A DNA stretch of 64,000 nucleotides from contig JASBNA010000011.1 of assembly GCA_038087015.1 (NCBI GenBank), positions 248,001 to 312,000 on the forward strand. Reading direction: 5' to 3'. The translations under genes and the position numbers were made by a program. Under the pieces are notes generated by a model. That model was not told the origin of the DNA and ran no database searches. It saw nothing but the letters and a program-made list of their open reading frames with translations. The stretch comes from Cerrena zonata (Eukaryota; Basidiomycota; Agaricomycetes; Polyporales; Cerrenaceae). Shown one piece after another: positions 43,188-56,372 of the stretch (positions are counted from its first letter, which is position 1; each line of letters starts with the position of its first letter).

Positions 43188-45745
43188 TCAGCGATTAGTC
43201 AAGGTGAGTCTCTGCTTCCCAGTGGGTATATCTGGATTTATGTTGGATAGGGAGCTGTATTGAGGAGGTGCACTTGTTTCGGCATCTTGTTCACGAGCCA
43301 TAGCGCGCTGGAGACGTTCCATCAACTCCGGAACAGAATCATTTTCGCTGATACTAGTAGCTGTAGTTTGAGGACCAGAGGAGGCTGGAGACGATGGGGT
43401 TCTTGTTTCCGTAGTGATACCATCAGAGACCGATGTCAGGTTCGTTACTGTGCCCGCTGGGGTCATAAAGTGTATGAGTATGTGTCTCATTGGAATCAAT
43501 TATCGAATGTTCTGACCTTGTCTTGAGTAACTTGATTGTGGAATGGTTGATGAGACTATCGCGGCCTCTGGACGGTAGACTTGGACATAACTATCTGGTT
43601 CATCCAGTGATAGATGTCTGTTGCGGTACACAAATATACCCTTCGATTTCCGCCATCGAAGCACTAAAAAGACGGTGAGAACCACAAGCAGTATCACGAA
43701 GGCTGCTGCGCCAACTGATATGCCTGCGATTGCTCCTGTGCTGATGGAATGAGAAGAAACGGATGTCTGAGATGGGGAGCCGAGTTGACTAGTCGCTGTG
43801 GTGGGACTCCTAGTGTCGCTAATAGAGTTCGGTTAGAAAAAACACTAGCTTGAGTAAGTTTGCCTCACCCTGTTGTGCTATTCTTCACAGCCATAGACAC
43901 GGCGGAATTGAAGACGCTCGCTGCCACGAACTGACCCCAAGGTAGTAATGCGGTTGCTGCTGGCCCTACCCACCTTGGCGAATACCAATCGTGGTCGGAT
44001 GCTTTTGCTAGATCGATCAACGCATTATACTTCGTCGGCATGCATCAGAAGCTGCGCGGAATAATATTATGGTAATGCTTACTTGTACCATGACATAACC
44101 TTCAATAAGCTTTGCCAGATCGGAATCTCTGTCCATCCTTGACCATGCCTCATGCAATCCACGGATATAGGTCCCTCGATTTGCCGTCTCGGTATTAGAC
44201 CCATCACTTTGAGTAGCAACTGCCTGCAGACTAGGTCCTGTCCAATTAAGAAATCAGTAAGGTAGGTGAAATCCGAGAACAGTGAGGTGACATACCCTCC
44301 GTTACAATTCCATCATGCCCCGTCCATCCGGGATAGCTAATCGCAGCAGGTATTAAGTTGTTCAGACTTACAAGTAGCATCGAGAACGATTAGATGGGGG
44401 ATAATTTGCAGTTAAATACGGATCACGTACAAGACTGATGCACCGCTGTCCTTTGTTGTATTTCCGTATATACTAACCGCCTCGATAGCATATCCTGAAT
44501 TGGAAGATTGCATGTCGATCCATTGGCAAGTACCTAAGTCGATTCGGTCTCGAACAAGAGTGCCGTCGTAAAGGAGGCCTTCGATAAATTTGAACGACTG
44601 CTGTGCTGAGTCTGCGTATGTTTGATTGTTTGTAGCCTCGAACAACAGCCCAGACAATCTGCAACAAGTCAGCTAGGACTTTCATGCTGCACCGACAAGA
44701 CTTACACCATGAAGCCACTGAGATGAGAGAGAATCAGTTACCAGCAAGATCTAGGTAAAATAATAACGATTCATACCCATGTGCGTCCATGTTAACCCAT
44801 AGGTTTGTTGGATTCGATCCATACTGAATCATGATCAGGTGTTAGATCTGTCATGTCACCGGAAGTTGATGCTCCTTACCAGAAATACCCCGCCAACCAC
44901 GGAAGCTATGAATAGCATCTGTCAATCATGATAACGACCAGGAGGTATCAATCAACTCACTGCTGTTGCACTGCGAAGGAAAGGTCACATTCTTGGTGGG
45001 ATGGGTACCACTCGCAGCATCAGCAGCCGTAATAACACACCCGTTGTTGATTTGGTTCCAGATTGTGGCAGCAAAGTCAAGCCATTGAGAACCGCCGTAG
45101 GCACGGTGGGCATTCGCGCCCGCAATACCCCAGGCACTGTAATACATATTCTAGTAGACGCGACAAAGAAGGGTCACAGAGACTCACATATTTTCACTGG
45201 ATGCATCCGGGCACTGCAGAGGAATGTTTAGTAATTGCGAGACATAGACGAAGTACAACATACTCTTGATAATACAGTCAGCCTGGAACAACATCAAAAT
45301 AGAGACATTGCGCTCACCTTGATCCCTGCGACAATGATGGGATATTTGCTCCTAACCAGGTCGATACAAGACTGTTGTAGGTCTGAGACGATGCAGCGAG
45401 ATCATATAGGGCGAACGAAGAGATCATGTGTGCATTCTGGCCGAAGGTTATGTCTACGCCATACAATCAATTTGAAGCTCACAACGACAGGGATTTCGCG
45501 ACTGACTGAGAATGTTACCGCTAGAAATGGAGTACAAAGATTTCATAGTGTCCAGTAGAGACAGTGTGTTGTTCGAACGTTGCTCCCAAGAAAGAGTGGA
45601 AGTAGGCGACTGGAAGACATTAAACAGCTGAAACACGAGCAGACAGTTCTAAACAACGTACACGCCATTCTGCAGGAATTGAAAGGCTCTGCCCAAGAAC
45701 GAGAGTGATCCCGAGAAGAAAAAATCCAGCCAGTATGAAGACCAT
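43188..45745 (-). CDS. GH76-like membrane-anchored protein, catalytic DD apparently replaced
   Basis: About fifteen minus-strand exons from 45,745-45,662 to 43,499-43,188. Signal peptide (MVFILAGFFLLGITLVLGQS), then an alpha/alpha-barrel of glycoside hydrolase family 76 (mannanase/Dfg5 type): ITFGQNAHMISSFALYDLAA, ENIAWGIAGANAHRAYGGSQ, YGSNPTNLWVNMDAHGGFMV, LSGLLFEATNNQTYADSAQQ, YPGWTGHDGIVTEG, a Ser/Thr-rich stalk, a transmembrane helix (AAFVILLVVLTVFLVLRW) and a cytoplasmic tail of about 150 residues. Active GH76 enzymes have Asp-Asp before IAW-like sequence; here it reads SENIAW. It may be a cell-wall-binding pseudo-enzyme (inference). Exons 4 and 5 (19 and 26 nt) and a 12-nt exon at 44,706-44,717 make the model less certain there. 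Confidence 0.72.
44706..44717 (-). other. 12-nt micro-exon of the GH76-like gene
   Basis: TGGCTTCATGGT lies between a CTCAG acceptor and a GTAAGT donor and joins MDAHG to LSGLLFEA as Gly-Phe-Met-Val in phase. Confidence 0.65.
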
Positions 45746-46447
45746 GACGAGTAATGAAGAGCCACATAGAGGGCCGACGCCCACTATATGATTGTCGAAG
45801 GTTTACACGGCATGGGAAAACCTGTCGAGGTAAGGTTTATGACCATCAGGACGACATATAGCCACCATCATTAACACTATTTGTGAGAGCTTTGGGCTAG
45901 GACCTTTTGGGGAGTCTTGTACGAGTGAATATAGACACAGACGTAAAGCTAGCTTGATACCGACACGTATCGGAGAATGCAGAAGACGACCGCCAGTAGT
46001 GAGGCATGCAGTAGAGACCAGGCATACAGTGATAGCAGAGCCGAAACAGCAAACACTACCTCATTTGAAGGCTATGGTATATGGTGGTTTAGTAGATGAC
46101 ATTCTGGGACATAGCCGTGTACCTTCGACAGTTATCACAAATTTACCACTAGTAATACTACTTAGTAGGCCTTAGTTGCTAGGGCTCCCGCGAAGCCTGT
46201 TGGCCCTGTCACCCCTGGGGTCGGCACTAAGTATCAGAGAGCAAAGTGATTTCTGGAATGGCAGTGTAAATCCAACACAACCTGAAGGTCCATCGGACAA
46301 ATTAGATTTGAAGGTTCGCGGGTATAATACTATCATTTCCTAATTTGAATATCGTGAGTATCGCTTAGACGACTCGGAAGTGTTGAGCCACGTTTTGCGT
46401 CTAGCCAATCTCCTCCATACCACAACAGAACTTCGCCAGCTATAGCT
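45746..46447. other. Intergenic, divergent promoter of GH76-like and F-box genes
   Basis: No gene supported; open frames here lack any domain. Confidence 0.4.
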
Positions 46448-47741
46448 ATGAATAGCTCGACACGACCTTTCCCAAATGAGCTCGCGATGTGTGTCCTTGA
46501 AAATCTTCATGATGACACCGAAGCACTCTCATCATGTGCGCTCGTGTGTCCAGACTGGCTGGACCTCTCTCGTCAACGTCTCTTCGCTTCGTTGGCAGTC
46601 AAGCTTCCTCCCCCTCCGTCTGCGGATTTGATCAGGCTACCACAGACCATCGCTGGTTTGGCTAGTGGTACCTCCGTCAGATGTCCCTATGTCAAAACTC
46701 TGCGCATTTATACCCCGCTCAATAGGAAGGTCGAACCCGGAGTTCTACAGAGTTCTCTACTCGTCCATCTGGTGAAAAAACTTCCTAAGCTGCAGTCTCT
46801 TCAGCTTGTGGATGTCGATATTGTTGTGGAGGAGCCTTTCGAAAATCCTTCTCTCCCGTTGAACACATTAGAGATAGATTTTAGGGATAGAATGGTGCAG
46901 CATCCGTTCGCCGCCGCCGTTACTGCTCTGAAGTTGTTTTCGAACATTCAGAACCTCTCGCTCAAGTTTGATTACTCCATTGAGGGCCAGAAGGAGCTCT
47001 ATCTTCCATTACCGGTGCAACGAATCGGACATATTGAATTAGAAGGACCGTTGGCAGCGATTCTTGCGTATCGAGATGTTTCTCACTCGGATTCTACCAT
47101 CACATCCATGTCCTTGCATCCTGCCATAGGGAAATGGTCTAGATTGGATAGACTGGGTGAGCTCATACAGGACGTTGCATCCCAACTAGTCTCCCTGGCG
47201 TTGACGACCGGAATTCCCATGTTGGACTACTGGAAATCCAATGACTCATGTAAGTGTAGCTTGGTGTCCTGGTCTTTTATGATTTCCTGATCACGATATA
47301 GATCCGTCTCACGAACAATGGCAGGTTTTGAACCTGTCGAAGTGTACATTCCTCGAAACTTTCACGCTCATTCTCGATGAAGCCAGCTTCAGTGGCGCCT
47401 CAGCTACTCACGCCGGGGACAGTCTCCTTCATGTGTTGTCTCACACCGCCAAAACCGCACGAACTATTAACTTCCAGATAGGACGATGGCCGGAGGGATG
47501 TGTCACGGTAGCAGAGAGCATCTTCAAGCCCGAGTACGAAGCATTCTGGGAACAACTCCATCCAATCCTTTCGAAATTCCCTAAGCTTACCGAGATCGAA
47601 TTCTGGTTCGTTATATCGGAGTCTGAGTTCCAAGAGCAATGGCGGGCGTCCATCGAGAAGTATATGTCGAGCCACCGTGTAAAGGGCTCTGTGTCGATCA
47701 AGTTGCGCTACGATCTTGCACCTAGCTGGGCCCGCGTGTAG
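46448..47741 (+). CDS. F-box protein, distinct lineage
   Basis: Exons 46,448-47,249 and 47,302-47,741 give 413 residues; intron GTAAGT...ATAG, phase 1. F-box at residues 6-45 (RPFPNELAMCVLENLHDDTE, SSCALVCPDWLDLSRQRLF). Leucine-rich stretches follow (LVKKLPKLQSLQLVDVDIV, LKLFSNIQNLSLKF). Exon 2 begins PSHEQWQVLNLSKCTFLETF, comparable in place to the array genes' second exon, but it lacks their YDWGRLA motif. Likely an SCF adaptor. It is intact and clearly more distant from the array copies than they are from each other. Confidence 0.82.
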
Positions 47742-47948
47742 TAGTAGGACTGCCCTGTTAATGATCTACTCATCTCTCAAATGACTGACATTCCGCATGT
47801 TGCACATGTCGCAATAAATAGAAAGCAGACATTTCGCCAATCATAATACATATATTATATCGGATGGAATCGGGAGTATTTGCAATCGCCCATCATCTCC
47901 AGGGTGCAACAAGGACAACACTGAAACTCAATACGAGCCACTGGGAGG

Positions 47949-47956
47949 TATAAAAG
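47949..47956 (+). promoter_or_regulatory. TATA box in a conserved TATAAAAGCCAG block
   Basis: TATAAAAGCCAGC lies 93 bp before the ATG of the kinase-like gene at 48,042. The same 12-mer precedes the two paralogs at 49,676 and 60,549. Confidence 0.65.
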
Positions 47957-48041
47957 CCAGCATTCTCTAAAGCATCATAATCACTGGCAATTGTAACCAA
48001 ACTCGCCTCAGCCTAAAGACCTCTGCCTTCCAGTGATTACT

Positions 48042-49043
48042 ATGCTAATTTCTATTCCGGATGACCTCGCCACGTATAAGCGCTACCCAGAAGAAAGCTT
48101 ATTCAAGTTCGACCCTCTCCCAAAATACCTCACGCTATCCCGTAATCTGAGCGACATAGTCAGAGAACAACAGGAAGAGTGTACAAGGAGCGTGTCGACA
48201 GCTTGTGTTCCGGATTTCAGTGTCCAAAATCTTGTTTTCGTGAACTTTCAAGGACCATCTAACGATGATACCGTATTCCCGGAGTACAAAAAACCCGAAC
48301 CCTTGCCACAACTCCATGGAGAGGTAAACTTCTTGGATCGACACTTCATCAGGATATCCGCCCCTCCAGGAGTGTGGTTCTTTGAGGTTGAATTTGAATC
48401 AAGAAAGTGGCTGCTAAAGGCGGTATGTTACATATCGTTGGGAGGACTTTCTCACTGAATTGCTTATAGTTTCTAGACGACTCCTCAACGGAGAACCCTT
48501 CATATATCAATCGTTTTAAGAAAGAACTAAATGCGTATTCACATTTCAAAGCATCCAAACATGTCATTGAGGCAGTACCGCATTGTCCGGGCTGGATTGC
48601 GGTCTCACAGGCTCAAATTGCCTCCCTCCGAAGCAATCCCAAGTGTCGGATTGACTTTGAGGAGGATCCAATTGATTTTCCTCTAGTTGGGATTCTCATG
48701 GAATATTTTCCTGATGCGGAAAACCTCTCAGACAAGAATATTACCTTTGCCCTTGCAGAAAACGCAATGCGGGGGATTTGCAGCATACATGAATGCTACG
48801 TGGTCCATAATGATATAGCCGAACGAAACTGCCTTGTGGTTTCTGGCAACCGAGTCGTTTGGGTGGATTTTGATATATCTTTTACGCCTGTTCCAGGCCG
48901 CGTGCCAAAACGAGCATACTACTGGCTAGAGGTAGATGCGGTTTGGGAACTTCTTTATCGGAGGGAGGTGAGTTTCTATAACCCATTTATCATTGTAGTT
49001 ATGCTGAGTTCTGTATCTCAAGATACCAATAAAGCCGCAGTAA
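48042..49043 (+). CDS. Kinase-like protein, copy 1
   Basis: Exons 48,042-48,422, 48,470-48,967 and 49,041-49,043 (TAA only) give 293 residues. The C-terminal half looks like a reduced protein-kinase fold: EFESRKWLLKA (lysine strand), PLVGILMEYFPDAENLSD (hinge-like), ECYVVHNDIAERNCLVV (catalytic loop, HND instead of HRD) and VVWVDFD (DFD instead of DFG). The N-terminus shares IPDDLATYKRYPEESLFKFD with the paralogs. No glycine-rich loop is obvious, so it may be a pseudokinase or a small-molecule-kinase relative. The last coding exon ends RRE at a GTGAGT donor and the next exon begins with the stop codon. Confidence 0.75.
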
Positions 49044-49675
49044 CTTCGAGCTCATAAGTATCACCGGAGGACAGATCTATTGCATGTCTATACTTTTTTG
49101 AAAGACGGTAAGCTTGACCTCGCCACTATTTCTCGTACTGAATATTCATCTTCTCAGTTACGCTAAATGTATATTGAGCTACCCCATCACCGCAGGAAAA
49201 AAGAATTATGATCGGTTTGGTTCGATGGGGTCTTTTCATGGAGACAAGCTACGTGCTAGCTTTACATCATCCTCTTATTGAATGTTCACAAGTGGCTATG
49301 TAATATGTAACACCTGTGGTAAATCTTATGTCTCTCTTTTACTAGTATTTTGAGGCCATCAAACCAATTGAAGCATCCCAACAACTATGTATTTCAAGCA
49401 CCAGGATCCGCCGACTTGAATCCAGTATACACGGATTTTCCTTTGACCGTTGCTGATGATTCATGCCTCACCTTCGGTACAAATCAGAACTTACCAGATC
49501 ATTCGTGTAGTGACGACTAGCACACTGACATAACGATAAGTGCAGCCGTATTTGATCTTCCTGGATGAAGACGTAACTTCCCAGGCACGATGACAGCACG
49601 AGGTAGTATAAAAGCCAGGTTGCTACGCCAGTAGTTCATCATTCGCCCAATCACCTGAAGCCTGAAGGTTGGACA
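49044..49675 (+). other. Intergenic, between tandem kinase-like genes
   Basis: No gene. Ends in the promoter of the second copy. Confidence 0.4.
49607..49614 (+). promoter_or_regulatory. TATA box in a conserved TATAAAAGCCAG block
   Basis: Lies 69 bp before the ATG at 49,676; the 12-mer is the same as in the other two kinase-like promoters. Confidence 0.65.
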
Positions 49676-50774
49676 ATGGAGTCTGATCCAAATACCGCCA
49701 CAGTACTGAACGCGATCCGCATTCCGCAAGATCAGGATGCGTATCTTCGCTATCCAGAGACCAGCTTGTTCGACTTTGACCCTCCGCCCAAGAATCTTAC
49801 TCCACCCCGCGAGTTAGAGAATAATGTAGATGAAAAGGCCCTAACAAAATATCGCGAGGAATTACAGGAGCCTCCATGTAATCCTCACAAGTCCTTTTGG
49901 TGACCCACCCATTCATAGCATAGACGTTCAGCAAATCAAAAGAGACAAACTTCCAGACAAACTCTTTCCAGCTTACAAGAAGCCTTCATCCCTACCCGAA
50001 ATCCAAAATGGGGATGAGATGATATTCCTACATCAACTTAAAATGGAAGATACTGTTACAAGTGAACACCATTTTCTTGTGGTTGTATTTGAATCTACTC
50101 AGTGGTTACTCAAGGCGGTAAGCGTCATCTTATGTTGGAAGGTTTCCATTGATTAATTATTTCCTGGCAGTTCATCGACGATTCGAATTTCTTTGCGTAC
50201 TCCGAGGAACCAGGTTTTGAGGAACATCAATCGATTGCACAATTTAAACGAGAACGGGATAGCTACGCTCACTTCCGCCACTACAAGATTGCTGACGGTC
50301 TGTCGAAGGAGCAAATATTTGATCTTGCTGAGAAGTTTGATTGTTGGAAGAACAGAAAGGATGCTCCATATGAACTCCCCGTACTTGGGATACTTACGGA
50401 GTATTTTCCAGATGCTGCATTCCCCTCGATCTCTAATGTAAACTTTGCCTTGGCAGAAAGTGCTATGCGCGGACTCTGTAACATCCATGGGTGCTATGTC
50501 CTCCATAACGACCCCGCGACTCGGAACTGCCTTGTGGTTTCTGAAGATCGCGTAGTATGGGTTGACTTCGACAGGTCCTGCACTCCTGGTGACCCCGATG
50601 TGACTGGTCCGATTCCTGCACGTTCGTCCTATTGGAGTGAATTCCTTCGCGTTTGGGTTCTCATTTATAATACTATGGTAAATGTCCTAATATCTACATA
50701 TATCGATATATCCTAAATGGACATAATTGTAGCTTCCGGGCAAATATCTTGGAAAGTCGACGTGGCAATGGTGA
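49676..50774 (+). CDS. Kinase-like protein, copy 2, with one frame break
   Basis: Exons 49,676-50,117, 50,171-50,677 and 50,733-50,774. The N-terminus IPQDQDAYLRYPETSLFDFD matches copies 1 and 3. At about 49,896-49,902 a CCTTTTGG run puts the frame off by one (TGA follows); with one T fewer the reading continues KSFGDPPIHSIDVQQ. Then VVFESTQWLLKA, LPVLGILTEYFPDA, GCYVLHNDPATRNCLVV and VVWVDFDRSC. The 3' end differs from its paralogs: instead of ..RE-stop it splices to LPGKYLGKSTWQW. A homopolymer error or a young pseudogene are both possible. Confidence 0.65.
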
Positions 50775-50880
50775 AAAGCCTGTATCTATATCACTCGATT
50801 GCTACAATGGTTATGATCAGGAAGTGCACAAGAGGAAATGTGACATCTCTCTCAAACTGTAAATGTCGAAAAGTCTAATA

Positions 50881-50985
50881 CTGCTTGGGGGCTATTTATC
50901 GGAAGGAGGTGAGTTTCAAGAGTTAGTTCGTCATTGTAGCCGTACTGAGTATCTTAAGATACCAAAATAATAACTGCAGTGAAGC
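50881..50985 (+). pseudogene. Orphan 3' tail of a kinase-like gene
   Basis: GCTTGGGGGCTATTTATCGG followed by AAGGAG, GTGAGTTTCAAGAG, a roughly 75-nt intron-like stretch and CTGCAG-TGA closely matches the last splice site and stop codon of the copy at 59,529 (AAGGAG, GTGAGTTTC, CCGCAG-TGA). The upstream kinase part is absent here, so this is a leftover of another copy or the original end of copy 2. Confidence 0.7.
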
Positions 50986-51565
50986 CCACGGAATCAACCA
51001 ACGATGGTGTTTTGTGATCTGCATATTTCTTGAAGTCTGTACCAAAGGATCAGTATTACGAGCATTGTCAACTTGAAAATACATGAGATTCAAAACTAGA
51101 CTTGGTGTTGTTGCCCATCCTTCGTCATTTGGAGCGATCTGAGTGATGTATCAATGAGTCTCTGAACGACGCGAGCTATGAGGCGTGGTTGCTGATCGTC
51201 ATGTTTTTCCCTGTCTTGAGGAGTCTTCTCACTAGGTCCTTCATCATTCTGATCCTGGGCGAGTACAATAGTTTATTACTAGCCGTCAAAATGTGGAGGG
51301 ACAACACAGCTTTGAAATCAATTTCCAACCCTCGCTGTATTTTCGAGCACCCTACTCCTTTAACAAATCTCTCCGCAATGGGAAAATCTGCCAAAGTGTT
51401 CCACTTCTCCATGATTAATACCTCTGTCTGCTTAGCATGACGAAAGTCCATAGCAACCTCTCTTCGTTCTCCAGGTATAAATACTCGAGCCTAATGGGGT
51501 CGAAAAGGTATCAACAACGAACACCAGATCCAGTTAACAAACCAACCCACTTTTCTTACACTACA
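50986..51565 (+). other. Intergenic
   Basis: No gene supported. TATAAATA at 51,476-51,483 lies 90 bp before the secreted-protein ATG and is its likely TATA box. Confidence 0.4.
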
Positions 51566-51947
51566 ATGTTCACTACTCGCGTCGCTGCTTTCGCTCTTGC
51601 CGCCGCCATGTTCTTCGCCGGTCAGGCTCAAGCTGCCAACACCATTCCTCGTGCAGCCTTGATCGCTACCGACCCCGGTAAAATCCTCTCTACATGATTA
51701 CCGATTACACGACTCACCGTCTGTACTATTTCCACAGTTGCGGCTTGTAACCCACCTAACAATGGGGACCACACTCTTGGGTCGAGCTGCAAATTCTTCT
51801 CTGGTCCTTCTGATAGCTCCCCTGTCATCTCGGGAAGTGAGTAGTATTTGGATGAACGTTGTCCGGATATGATTGTTCTGACACGAGCTTAACCTTCTAG
51901 CCTGTGTCCCTGGTGATGGCGGTACTCTCACCTGTGTCCGCTCCTAA
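51566..51947 (+). CDS. Small secreted cysteine-containing protein
   Basis: Exons 51,566-51,677, 51,738-51,836 and 51,901-51,947 give 85 residues. A clear signal peptide (MFTTRVAAFALAAAMFFAGQ, cleavage near AQA-AN) is followed by about 60 residues with four cysteines: AACNPPN, SSCKFFSG, TCVPGDGG, LTCVRS, enough for two disulphides. The spacing does not match the eight-cysteine hydrophobin pattern. Small secreted proteins of this size in fungi include effectors and antimicrobial or signalling peptides, but no family is recognised. Splice phases all agree, and a TATA box lies 90 bp upstream. Confidence 0.75.
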
Positions 51948-52185
51948 ATAGGATGACGAGACGATAGTAGAAATGAATGTGTCGAAAGTATATGATATAA
52001 CACAAATCCGATGAGCTTCTTGGTACTGTTTGTCTATATCTGAGTTAGATTTGGCATCGGACGAGGACCAAAGAGGATTCCTCAAAAGGTGACGGTCAAC
52101 ATCGCGGGTAAGATTAACGATGGAATTTCCAATCCATATTGTAAGAAAAACGAAAAACACAAAAACAGAGCGAAACCTTTAAGAA

Positions 52186-53620
<1,435 letters not shown>

Positions 53621-53903
53621 GGTTTCGTATTCCTCTGGGCAGGTCTATACCGTGAACTGGACGGTCCACGTAGCAAGGGTCGAGGATAAAGTACAAAAGC
53701 AAGGGGTGAAACGGCAGCGTCTGTTGAGATTGTAGTGGTGATCAGCAATGCTTCAGCCACACGGAACGGCGCTTGCACGATCCTTGTTACGTGACGTCCT
53801 CCTGGCCTTGCCACCTCGCCTCTCCCTCTTATTCACTTCCCTCTATCCCTGGAGGTCACTGGCTCTCGGAGATTTTATAGAAAGTCTCCTTGCATAATTC
53901 ACC
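53621..53903. promoter_or_regulatory. Divergent promoter, ArfGAP / GET2-like
   Basis: A 283-bp gap separates the two start codons. It contains CGTGACG-like sequence (TTACGTGACGTCC near 53,788) resembling a CRE/bZIP site; no TATA box is clear. Confidence 0.35.
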
Positions 53904-55097
53904 ATGTCATCTGCTAAAGAAAAGGCCGAAGCGAGGCGAAAAGCCATCCTCAGTCGAGGCAAAGATCGACTTGGGAAACTCACTTCCTCAGCTAGAGGCG
54001 AGGAAGCGTTGTATATGCCTGAGGGTACGTGGCATTGCACAGTATTATTATTATACTATGTTTAATCATTTCTGTAAATTATAGACCCTCCTCTGGCCCC
54101 TCTGCCGACTCGATCTACCCTAGGACAATTCGTTGGCGAAGAGTCTTCTTTACCTACACCTCCATCACTATCTCGGACAGCATCGTCATCTTCACGATCA
54201 CCTAATAACGATGCATCTTCTACAACATCATCTGGGTTCATGGGTGCAGGCTTCGGCGACAATGGTCCTGACCCGTCAATATGGTCCGAGGAACAACAGC
54301 AGCAATTATTGCAAGCACTTATGGGTGGTGCGGGTGTCGGTTCACCAAACTTATTTGGCGGTCTCAATCCTCCCCAGCAACAACAGCAACGAAGAATACC
54401 TTCAAATTCATCAGATCCCAGTTCTCAGTCACCGCCTGACGATCCCCTTGCCGCACTTATGCAATCTTTAGGTCAGCCTGGAGCTCAATCACCTGCAGGT
54501 ACTTTCCCTGGGTTTCCGCCACCACCCGCTCCGCCGAAACCGAAGACACTACTGCAGAAGCTTATCCCATTAATTCATATTCTTGCTGCGTGGATTCTAT
54601 TAGGGTATTTCGTGCTGTGGCGAGAACCAGCAGCGTTCGAGACGCAGAGTCATGGTGCTGGGGGCGGAGATTGGTGGAGAAGATGGGCTGAGTTGGGATG
54701 GAAACATCCAGGAGATGGGTGGGGTGTGCAAGCATTGGTGAGTTGGAACGTTTCATTCGACTGACGCACGTTTCGCTAATATACTTCATTAGCCATTTTT
54801 CTACGCTTTCACAACCCTTGCGATAGCTCTGCATTCGTGGAGAATATTCTCTGGTCTGGTATGTTTCATTCCCAACCAGGTCTGTTGCGTGTCGTATCTG
54901 ACATGGCTTTACAGGATCCCGTCCAGCCACCGATGCTCCTCTCTTTTGCACTACCGCATCTTCCAGCACCACTTCCATCCATAATCCTCAATGGTCTAAA
55001 ATACATCCAGATAGCTGGAGTATTCTTCGACGACCTTAGTGCCGTTGTGGTAGCATTAGGTCTCTTAGTTTGGATCGCCAACTGGGTAGCACAATGA
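53904..55097 (+). CDS. get2: GET complex subunit GET2-like
   Basis: Exons 53,904-54,024, 54,085-54,737, 54,793-54,858 and 54,915-55,097 give 340 residues. The N-terminal basic motif EARRKAILSRGKDRLGKLTS (residues 9-28) is the Get3-binding signature of Get2/CAML proteins. A long Ser/Pro/Gln-rich linker leads to three hydrophobic helices at the C-terminus (LIHILAAWILLGYFVLW, FFYAFTTLAIALHSW, AVVVALGLLVWIANWVA). With Get1 it forms the ER membrane insertase that receives tail-anchored proteins from Get3. Overall identity of the family is low, so the call rests on the N-terminal motif plus topology. The gene is divergent from the ArfGAP gene. Confidence 0.85.
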
Positions 55098-55291
55098 TTT
55101 GTGTTACACGGTTTGTTGTAGAGATTATACTCGCCTTTTGTATCCGCGGCATGCTGTAAATTCAGGAAGTGGACTAGGTCCATTGGTAATGCAACTCCTG
55201 TTTGAGTGCACGACTACGCAGATTAAGGGAATTAGGATACAGCTGTAAATGCAAGGTGAAGGAACAGGTGAACGATGTTTTATGAGCCACA

Positions 55292-56038
55292 TCACGGTAG
55301 AACAGCAGCAGCTCCCGTCTTCTTTGGGTCGAATAGACTATCATAATCCATCCCTCCCTTATCCTCGCTCTTGCTCTTTTTCGGCGTCTTGGTCTTCCCT
55401 GCCAGCTTCTTAGCTAACCCCGGCACCTTCTTGATTTTGGGACCTAACGCCTCGGCCTTGATCTCGAGTTTTGTAGGTACCGGGACGGGAGGTTCGATCA
55501 ACGGCAGTCCAGCCTCTCCTCGCTGGTGTTTCCATCTCGCCCAAGGTGAACCACCGAATTTGTCCATAAGGTCAGTAAGTATTGAGGTCGAGTGTTTATC
55601 CGAGAGGTTGAATGTGTGCTTTTCGCCATTACCTATTTAAGCAAGAGGATTTCAGGTCAATGTAGGACTGTGAGACGTATGTGAACTAGAGGTAGGCGTA
55701 CGCATTTCTACGACCATCTCGGGTTTCAAGTTGTCTCCTGGTGACTTTGGTACTTTGTTCACTTCGATTTCTGCTTCTGGGTTTGCATACCGAATTCGAG
55801 GAAGCTCTTCAGCGATGAAATGTCTGCGTACAGAAATAGTACATCGCAATATGAGTATAAGCACATGTCAGGGAGGTATCCTTTCTACGTACCTGGCACC
55901 CCAATGATCATTCCGAGCAGCAAGAGTCAACTTCAAAGTCTTCAACTGAGCAATGACAGGCCTATGTCCTCTTGTGAGGTTTTGAAGAATCCGTGACAAC
56001 CGTGAAGGACCAGGCGTGAATTTTGGTATGCGAGGCAT
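55292..56038 (-). CDS. Mitochondrial ribosomal protein, L51/S25/CI-B8 domain
   Basis: Exons 56,038-55,893, 55,823-55,702 and 55,632-55,292 give 202 residues. The N-terminus is basic (MPRIPKFTPGPSRLSRILQN) and suits mitochondrial import. The thioredoxin-like L51/S25/CI-B8 core is shown by RNDHWGARHFIAEELPRIRY and ANPEAEIEVNK. The C-terminal tail is lysine-rich (KKSKSEDKGGMDYDSLFDPK). Members are mS25, mL43, mL61/Mrp49 and complex I B8; which one this is cannot be settled by eye. Convergent with the GET2-like gene and divergent from YL1. Confidence 0.72.
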
Positions 56039-56372
56039 TTCTAGGACTCTCTAGCTTGATGTGAACAAAGAGGAAGCTTGAGAGACGAGTTTGAGGGTGG
56101 AGGTGAGCACTTCGCTGGAGATCGGACACAGAAAGTCGAGGCGGCTTCATGATTTGTTTGGCGTTGTTGTTTTGCAACCTCTATCTTCATGCCGCTTTGG
56201 AAGGTTGTAATTATTATGACTTCCCCACAACCTCCACCTCCGTCTTCTATCAACGCGACTTTTCGTTATTGGCTCGTATCTCAAGTTTTATAAGAATATC
56301 TAAGCACAAAAATATCACAGCTTTCCTCCCAAATCAGACCGCGAGAGCGTATCTTTGCTTAACTTGGACAAT
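56039..56372. promoter_or_regulatory. Divergent promoter, mitochondrial ribosomal protein / YL1
   Basis: A 334-bp gap between start codons. No gene; no clear TATA box. Confidence 0.35.
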
